Below, piece after piece: positions 1 through 3,820 of a stretch of 5,651 nucleotides of DNA. Origin of the DNA: Kiritimatiellales bacterium (GTDB lineage Bacteria; Verrucomicrobiota; Kiritimatiellia; Kiritimatiellales; Pontiellaceae). Made by a program: the position numbers and the translations under genes. How positions within the stretch are numbered: position 1 is the first letter of the stretch; the number at the start of each line of letters is the position of its first letter. The stretch is from positions 1 to 5,651 of the forward strand of contig DAOUQA010000140.1 in assembly GCA_030625905.1 (NCBI GenBank), given 5' to 3'. The notes below the pieces were generated by a model, which was not told the DNA's origin, did not search any database, and saw only the letters and a program-made list of their open reading frames with translations.

Positions 1-863
1 CCGCCTCCCCCCAGCAGGCCGGCATCGGAGATGGTGTGGTGCGGCGAGTGGAACGGCCGGCGTGCCACTAGCGCCTGGTGCGACTTGAGTGAGCCGGATA
101 TGCTATGGATCTTCGTCGTCTCCAACGCCTCGTCGAGCGACATCGACGGAAGGATCGAAGGCAACCGCTTGGCGAGCATGCTTTTCCCGGTTCCCGGTGG
201 ACCAATCATCAGCAGGTTATGTCCACCACTCACAGCCACCTCGATCGCGCGCTTGGCAAACTCCTGCCCTTTCACGTCGGCAAAGTCATCCTCGTAGCGA
301 CTGTTGGCCTCGAAGACGGATCGAATGTCGAGGTGGTAGGGATCGATCTTGATCTCCTGGTTGAGGAAGTCGGCGGCCTCGCGCAGGTTGCGCACGGGAA
401 AGACCTTGATGCCATCGACCACGGCCGCCTCCTCGGCATTCTCGACCGGAACCATCATGGCTTTGCACCCGGCGTTGCGCGCCATGAGCGTGATGGGCAA
501 AATACCGCGTACCTTGCGCACGGCTCCGCTGAGCGCCAGCTCGCCGACCATGCAGATGCGCGCCAACAAATCCTCCTTGATATCTTCAAGCGCGACAATG
601 ATCCCCAGCGCAATCGGCAGATCAAAGCTCGGCCCCTCCTTCTTCATGTCGGCCGGAGCAAGGTTGATGGTGGTGCGCCCCATCGGCGGGCGGAAGCCGG
701 AATTGATGAGCGCGGTCCAGACGCGGTCGGAGCTTTCCTTCACGGCGGCATCGGGCAGCCCGACAATCACCACCTTCGGCTCGCCATGCCCGGCATTGAC
801 CTCGATCTCGACCGCATAGGCATCGATCCCGGACACCGCCCCCGAATTGATTTGTGAAAGCAT
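1..863 (-). CDS. comM: ComM/YifB-type Mg-chelatase-like AAA+ ATPase, N-terminal 287 codons (3' end cut by window)
   Basis: The frame starts with ATG at 863 and stays open to the left edge, so the C-terminal part is missing. In the family, ComM is a hexameric cytoplasmic helicase that promotes branch migration during natural transformation; YifB is its homologue in species not known to be transformable. Residues about 20-165 match the ChlI/Lon-S16-like N-terminal domain, including VVIVGLPDAAVKES (31-44) and NLAPADMKKEGPSFDLPIA (67-85). The AAA+ module begins near residue 190 with DVKGQEFAKRAIEVA and has a clean Walker A, GPPGTGKS, at 221-228. It is followed by KRLPSILPSMS, the KIHSISG segment (251-257) and RPFHSPHHTISDAGLLGGGG (269-288), all typical of the family. 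Walker B, the arginine finger and the C-terminal domain lie outside. Full-length relatives have about 500 residues, so roughly 57 percent is present. A TGGAG Shine-Dalgarno 6 nt upstream supports the start. The family call is very secure; a role in transformation here is inference. Confidence 0.95.
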   Translation of the reverse strand, partial: MLSQINSGAVSGIDAYAVEIEVNAGHGEPKVVIVGLPDAAVKESSDRVWTALINSGFRPPMGRTTINLAPADMKKEGPSFDLPIALGIIVALEDIKEDLLARICMVGELALSGAVRKVRGILPITLMARNAGCKAMMVPVENAEEAAVVDGIKVFPVRNLREAADFLNQEIKIDPYHLDIRSVFEANSRYEDDFADVKGQEFAKRAIEVAVSGGHNLLMIGPPGTGKSMLAKRLPSILPSMSLDEALETTKIHSISGSLKSHQALVARRPFHSPHHTISDAGLLGGG

Positions 864-869
864 GGCATA

Positions 870-874
870 CTCCA
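870..874 (-). promoter_or_regulatory. Shine-Dalgarno of the ComM/YifB gene
   Basis: On the minus strand TGGAG is followed by six bases and then the ATG at 863. This spacing is suitable and fixes the start codon, because the other nearby upstream ATG (868-866) is out of frame. I see no convincing -35/-10 pair upstream, so no promoter is called. Confidence 0.7.
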
Positions 875-903
875 GGTTAAAACAATACAAACTTTCAAAC
901 AGT

Positions 904-955
904 AGACCGTTTTAAACGGAGTGTTTCGAGAAAAAAGAGAGACCGTCTAAACCGG
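904..955. promoter_or_regulatory. Pair of operator-like repeats upstream of the ComM/YifB gene
   Basis: Two 16-bp related sites lie at 904-919 (AGACCGTTTTAAACGG) and 940-955 (AGACCGTCTAAACCGG), with starts 36 bp apart and 13 of 16 bases identical. The first contains an odd-centred palindrome, CCGTTT-T-AAACGG (907-919). They sit 41-92 bp upstream of the ComM/YifB start codon, where a promoter would be expected. Repeated sites of this kind fit binding of a dimeric regulator, but no regulator is encoded nearby and the match to any known operator is unknown. Regulatory function is inference. Confidence 0.35.
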
Positions 956-961
956 ATCAAG

Positions 962-982
962 TGGACAGAAGATTTCTGTTCA
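962..982. other. Intergenic stem-loop
   Basis: TGGACAGAA (962-970) and TTCTGTTCA (974-982) form a 9-bp stem with one G-T pair and a three-base loop, GAT. No run of T follows on either strand, so it does not look like a standard intrinsic terminator. It lies between the repeat array and the operator-like pair. It may mark the end of a transcript from the right or be an unrelated structure. Confidence 0.45.
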
Positions 983-1026
983 ACCAAGGATAGGGACGCG
1001 GGGGAATGGGTTGATTCTAAAATTCA

Positions 1027-1105
1027 CAGGCTGACCCGTTTTCCAGGCTGACCCGTTTTCCGTTTTCGTTTTCAGGCTGACCCGTTTTCAGGCTGACCCG
1101 TTTTC
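1027..1105. repeat. Four-copy 17-bp direct repeat array (CAGGCTGACCCGTTTTC)
   Basis: Four exact copies of CAGGCTGACCCGTTTTC occur at 1027-1043, 1044-1060, 1073-1089 and 1089-1105. Copies 1 and 2 abut, copies 3 and 4 share one base, and a 12-base stretch of CGTTTTC-like partial units separates 2 from 3. A degraded flank (CGACCCCTTTTCC, 1106-1118) continues on the right. Read on the minus strand the unit is GAAAACGGGTCAGCCTG. There are no unique spacers, so it is not a CRISPR array. It resembles short GGGTCAG-type mobile intergenic repeats, but no transposase is present in the window. Confidence 0.85.
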
Positions 1106-1121
1106 CGACCCCTTTTCCCTT

Positions 1122-1166
1122 TTCTTGCGGCCCGAACTGCTTGCTCACCTGTATGAAATCGATCAT
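1122..1166 (-). pseudogene. Truncated 5' end of a possible ABC (ABC-F-like) ATPase gene
   Basis: An ATG at 1166 opens the peptide MIDFIQVSKQFGPQ, which reads like the very start of an ABC ATP-binding protein, where strand 1 and the A-loop region usually run MI-x-F-x-NVSK-x-(Y/F)G. ABC-F translation factors often begin this way with no leader. The start has a good Shine-Dalgarno. After residue 14 the frame runs into low-complexity DNA (AAAAGGGAAAAGGGG) and then the 17-bp repeats, and no Walker A or later ABC motif follows. I infer a gene broken by repeat insertion or by a deletion ending in the repeats. The homologous stretch is only 14 residues, so chance resemblance remains possible. The frame stays open to a stop near 1017, but that part is repeat translation. 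Confidence 0.4.
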
Positions 1167-1170
1167 GCAT

Positions 1171-1175
1171 TCTCC
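1171..1175 (-). promoter_or_regulatory. Shine-Dalgarno of the truncated ABC-like reading frame
   Basis: GGAGA on the minus strand stands 4 nt before the ATG at 1166 (GGAG-AATGC-ATG, a 5-nt spacing from GGAG). A well-placed ribosome site in front of such a short open frame is the main reason to regard the frame as the remains of a real gene start rather than noise. Confidence 0.45.
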
Positions 1176-1203
1176 AAAAGGCCGGGAGAAGCTACCGAAA
1201 TCC

Positions 1204-1230
1204 TCCAAGGATTGGAACCCGCAATTGCGG
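1204..1230. other. Two small palindromes downstream of the GH20-EEP gene
   Basis: TCCAA-GGA-TTGGA (1204-1216) is a 5-bp inverted repeat with a three-base centre. CCGCAATTGCGG (1219-1230) is a perfect 12-bp palindrome. Both lie 18-44 bp past the stop codon of the GH20-EEP gene. Neither is followed by a T-run on the minus strand, so termination is not supported. They could be protein-binding sites or parts of a dispersed intergenic repeat. Confidence 0.3.
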
Positions 1231-1247
1231 TGGATGGAAGGGATCGA

Positions 1248-3626
1248 TCAATCCACGGGAAGGGCAAGCTTGATGGTCAGCATGGGGTGGTCGGAAATCT
1301 TCATTTTCCCGCGCTTTTTGTATTCATACTTTTCGCTTCCCGGCACCACGGTGAAGTTGCGCTGCAGGATATGGTCGATATGCTTTCCCCGGATGATCGC
1401 ATCCGCCATCAAACCGTCGCCAACCAGCGCATTCATCTCCGGGGTTCCCGGATGCGCGTTGAAGTCGCCCATGGCGATGATGGGCAAATCCTTTGGGAAG
1501 GACTCGATGAACTCGCGCATGTGCGCGGCTTCGATCTCGCGCTGCTGCTGGCGCTTCGGGCCGGGCTGCCAGTGGGTGTTCATCACCACGAATTCAAGCC
1601 CCGAAACCTTATCCCTCAAGGCCATCCAATTGATCGAGCGCTCGCCAGTCCAGGGCACCTCCTTCGCTTCGCGCAAAGGGATCTGGCCGCCAGCGATTTT
1701 TTCAAACTTCCACGTTTTATAATAGAGCCAGTTTTGCCAATGCCGCCCTTCGAGCGGCTGGCCGCGGAGGACGGCACCGTGTTCGTCCTCGTGCGTGGGA
1801 AGCCCGAGGGTGGTTTCGGGGAAGGAGGCATAGCCTGCCGGGGCAAGCCGCTGGTTGAGATAGTCAGGAATATTTCGATAGCGCATCTCCTGCGTTCCGA
1901 TAATGTCGGGGGCATCCGCAAGAAGCGCATTCACGACATCCTTTTTTCTTTTCTCCCAGCTTTCATATCCTTTGGTGGGAATGCCCAGCACATTGTAGCA
2001 AACCACCTCCAGCTCGAACGGCTTTTCGAAGTCGATCTTGCGATGGTTGATCCCGGCGGCATCGAACCGCTTTTCCTGCACCTTCATCCGCCCGAGGAAG
2101 CCGGCATAGTCTTTTTGCCCCCCCGGGAGCCAGACGAGCTCGGCCAGTGCGCAGACGCGCGGAAAGGCCATGTATTCAACCGCCTCCATGTCCGGCATGT
2201 ATTCCGTCCAAAGCTGCCCCTGCGCCCCGAGGATATGGGAAGCCGCCTGATCGTCCAGTCCGGGAATGATTGGATCGTAGCCATACACTTTTTCCAAGGG
2301 CAGGAACCCGCCGATGGCCAGCGGCTCCTTCGCCTCGTCCTCGCTTTGGTAGTAGTCGAAATAGAGATGGCTGTTGGAAGCATTGATCACATCGTGGCCA
2401 TCGCGAGCCGCCTTTTTCGGGATTTCCCCGCGGTCGTAGCCATACTTTCCGCGCCACCACATCACGACGGCGTTTTCGGCCAGGCCGCCCTCGGCAATCT
2501 CGTCCCAGCCAATTAAGCGGCGGCCATGCTCCACGAGGAAATCATCCAGCTGCTTGATAAACCAGCTCTGCATTTCATGCATATCCTTCAGCCCGCGCTC
2601 TTCGCGCAGCTGCTGGATGCGATCGCTGGCTTCCCACTGATCCTTCTTGGCCTCGTCGCCGCCAATGTGGATGTATTTCGACGGGAAGAGATCCATCACC
2701 TCCGTGAGCACATCCTTGCAGAATTCGATGGAGGACTCCTCCGGGCTGAGGATCGTGGTGCTGATTCCCCACTCCCTCTTAACGATGGCCTTGTTCGTGG
2801 TGCAGCCCAATTCGGGATAGGCCGCGATGGCCGCCTGCATATGGCCGGGCATGTCGATCTCCGGCACCACGGTGATGTGCCGCTCGGCGGCGTAGGCCAC
2901 CACTTCGCGAATCTCGTCCTGCGTATAGAACCCGCCGTGCCGCTTCCCGTCATACTGGTGTGGCTTATCACGAAAATGCCCGAGTAGCGTTTCATCGCGC
3001 CACGCGCCAACCTCGGTCAACTTGGGATATTTCTTGATCTCTATGCGCCAGCCCTGATCCTCGGTCAGATGCCAGTGGAAGGTGTTCAACTTCAACGAAG
3101 CCATGGTATCGATAAAACGCAGCACATCCTCTTTCGGCATGAAATGGCGCGCCACATCCAGATGTGTTCCGCGCCATTCAAACCTTGGAACATCGCGGAT
3201 TTCGACCGCCGGGATTTTCCAGGGTTTGGAAACTTTTTCGGGGGAATATATTTCCGGCGGAAGGAGCTGGCGGAGGGTCTGTGCGCCGTAGAAGAGGCCT
3301 GGCGCCGAAGGTGCCTTTATTGAGACGTGAGACGTGATGCGTAATTCGTAACCCTCCGAGCCAAGGGAATCATCTTCCAGAGTTTGGAAAACAATGTCGC
3401 CTTTTGCGCCGGCCACAACCGGCAGATTAAACCCGGTGGCGGAGCGGAGCTGGGTGGCCAGCAGCTCGGCGGGCTGCCGTGCGGTCTCGTCGGCATAGGC
3501 AATCACCGCATCGGATGTCAGTTCAAACGGCCCGCCGGTTTCCTTCATTTCGACCGGTTGCGGGATAATCGAAGGTGCAGCCATTACGGACGATGCCAGC
3601 ATGGTGAGCAGTATTAGTTTTTTCAT
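1248..3626 (-). CDS. Secreted GH20 beta-N-acetylhexosaminidase fused to an EEP (endonuclease/exonuclease/phosphatase) domain
   Basis: This 792-residue protein has a signal peptide (MKKLILLTMLASSVMA, likely cut before APS) and two catalytic modules. Residues about 17-143 form the GH20 N-terminal (GH20b) domain. Residues about 147-525 are the GH20 barrel, with HLDVARHF (substrate Arg160), HWHLTEDQGWR (184-194), PEIDMPGH (His262), the acid pair Asp324-Glu325 in HIGGDE, GWDE (373-376), MWWRG (389-393) and QLWTEY (471-476). GH20 enzymes remove terminal GlcNAc or GalNAc by substrate-assisted catalysis. Residues about 538-787 are a complete EEP fold, with Asn545 (CYNVLG), Glu580 (IIGTQE), His685 (NTHW), Asp721/Asn723 (GDFN), Asp751 (HIDHIL) and Asp779-His780 (ISDH). 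All key metal and catalytic residues are present in both halves. The link (GINHRKIDFEKPFELEVV) is short. Ordinary GH20 enzymes end near the junction, so this is a true in-frame fusion. The EEP substrate (nucleic acid, phosphoester or other) cannot be told. A Shine-Dalgarno fixes the start. The protein is probably periplasmic or exported. Confidence 0.95.
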   Translation of the reverse strand: MKKLILLTMLASSVMAAPSIIPQPVEMKETGGPFELTSDAVIAYADETARQPAELLATQLRSATGFNLPVVAGAKGDIVFQTLEDDSLGSEGYELRITSHVSIKAPSAPGLFYGAQTLRQLLPPEIYSPEKVSKPWKIPAVEIRDVPRFEWRGTHLDVARHFMPKEDVLRFIDTMASLKLNTFHWHLTEDQGWRIEIKKYPKLTEVGAWRDETLLGHFRDKPHQYDGKRHGGFYTQDEIREVVAYAAERHITVVPEIDMPGHMQAAIAAYPELGCTTNKAIVKREWGISTTILSPEESSIEFCKDVLTEVMDLFPSKYIHIGGDEAKKDQWEASDRIQQLREERGLKDMHEMQSWFIKQLDDFLVEHGRRLIGWDEIAEGGLAENAVVMWWRGKYGYDRGEIPKKAARDGHDVINASNSHLYFDYYQSEDEAKEPLAIGGFLPLEKVYGYDPIIPGLDDQAASHILGAQGQLWTEYMPDMEAVEYMAFPRVCALAELVWLPGGQKDYAGFLGRMKVQEKRFDAAGINHRKIDFEKPFELEVVCYNVLGIPTKGYESWEKRKKDVVNALLADAPDIIGTQEMRYRNIPDYLNQRLAPAGYASFPETTLGLPTHEDEHGAVLRGQPLEGRHWQNWLYYKTWKFEKIAGGQIPLREAKEVPWTGERSINWMALRDKVSGLEFVVMNTHWQPGPKRQQQREIEAAHMREFIESFPKDLPIIAMGDFNAHPGTPEMNALVGDGLMADAIIRGKHIDHILQRNFTVVPGSEKYEYKKRGKMKISDHPMLTIKLALPVD
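1276..1295 (-). repeat. 20-bp direct repeat, copy within the EEP 3' coding end
   Basis: These 20 bases encode the core of the SDHPMLT motif near the end of the fused EEP domain (residues about 778-784). They are identical to 3686-3705 in the same orientation. The flanking codons diverge, which is expected of two homologous gene ends rather than of a recent transposon footprint. Confidence 0.85.
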
Positions 3627-3631
3627 GGATT

Positions 3632-3637
3632 TCCTCT
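3632..3637 (-). promoter_or_regulatory. Shine-Dalgarno of the GH20-EEP gene
   Basis: AGAGGA on the minus strand has its GAGG core 6 nt before the ATG at 3626. It directly precedes a codon run that encodes a textbook signal peptide, so the start is well supported. It lies only about 20 bp past the stop of the EEP remnant. Confidence 0.75.
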
Positions 3638-3654
3638 TTTTTGGGATGTTTGAT

Positions 3655-3783
3655 TTAAAGTCCCTTTTCCAACGCCAGCCTACCAGTCAGCATGGGGTGG
3701 TCGGATAGCTTGATATCTTCGTGATATTGGAATTCGTATTGGTGATCCGAACGCTTCGGATAGACATAGGTCATCCAAGTGCT
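3655..3783 (-). pseudogene. Remnant 3' end of an EEP-family gene
   Basis: Translating this stretch on the minus strand gives STWMTYVYPKRSDHQYEFQY followed by HEDIKLSDHPMLTGRLALEK, then GL and a TAA stop at 3657-3655. The KLSDHPMLT-x-RLAL tail matches the end of the EEP domain in the gene just downstream (KISDHPMLT-x-KLAL, residues 776-788). It includes the catalytic Asp-His pair and a nearby Tyr-Glu-Tyr-like block. The frame is closed by TAG at 3786-3784, immediately upstream, and nothing else of an EEP domain is present, so this is a gene fragment of about 42 codons. An ATG at 3774 has no visible Shine-Dalgarno. The homology is seen directly; that it is a deletion remnant of a once complete EEP gene is inference. 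Confidence 0.75.
3686..3705 (-). repeat. 20-bp direct repeat, copy within the EEP remnant
   Basis: This is the upstream partner of 1276-1295, identical over 20 bases and in the same orientation and codon phase. Together the two copies bracket the whole GH20-EEP gene, about 2.4 kb apart. Recombination between them would delete that gene and leave one EEP tail. Confidence 0.85.
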
Positions 3784-3814
3784 CTATTCAGAAACTCGAT
3801 GGGTTTATGAATAG
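3784..3814. other. Stem-loop just past the stop of the anchored SHD1 protein gene
   Basis: CTATTCA (3784-3790) pairs with TGAATAG (3808-3814). After one mismatch the stem continues with AAACTC (3792-3797) against GGGTTT (3801-3806, one G-T pair), around a GAT loop. The hairpin begins 6 bp after the TAG stop of the upstream gene, where a terminator or 3'-protecting structure is expected. On the minus strand it is followed by AGCACTTGG and not by a T-run, so classical intrinsic termination is not supported. One arm supplies the TAG that closes the EEP-remnant frame. Confidence 0.55.
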
Positions 3815-3820
3815 ATCAGG

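Noticed and set aside
105..857. Plus-strand open frame of 250 codons opposite the ComM/YifB gene
   Set aside because: The minus strand gives an unmistakable ComM/YifB sequence throughout. The plus frame is its shadow, rich in His/Asp/Arg and without motifs.
864..960. Sigma-70 promoter for the ComM/YifB gene
   Set aside because: TTGAAA and TATTGT are present on the minus strand but far too close together, and other pairings are no better than chance.
1027..1105. CRISPR array
   Set aside because: Copies abut or overlap with no unique spacers, the unit is only 17 bp, and no cas gene is present.
1017..1208. Minus-strand frame of 63 codons across the repeat array as a small protein gene
   Set aside because: Most of it is translated repeat. 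Only the ABC-like start at 1166 has meaning, and the upstream ATG at 1208 is not needed.
1125..2516. Long open frame on the plus strand (463 codons) opposite the GH20-EEP gene
   Set aside because: It is antisense to a gene with complete catalytic motifs. Its translation shows no recognisable domain and is explained by the codon bias of the minus-strand gene.
2526..2987. Plus-strand open frame of 153 codons
   Set aside because: It lies opposite the GH20 catalytic core, including the HIGGDE region, has no recognisable domain, and is a shadow frame.
3784..3814. Classical Rho-independent terminator
   Set aside because: The stem is good, but no T-rich run follows on the minus strand, so it is listed only as a stem-loop.
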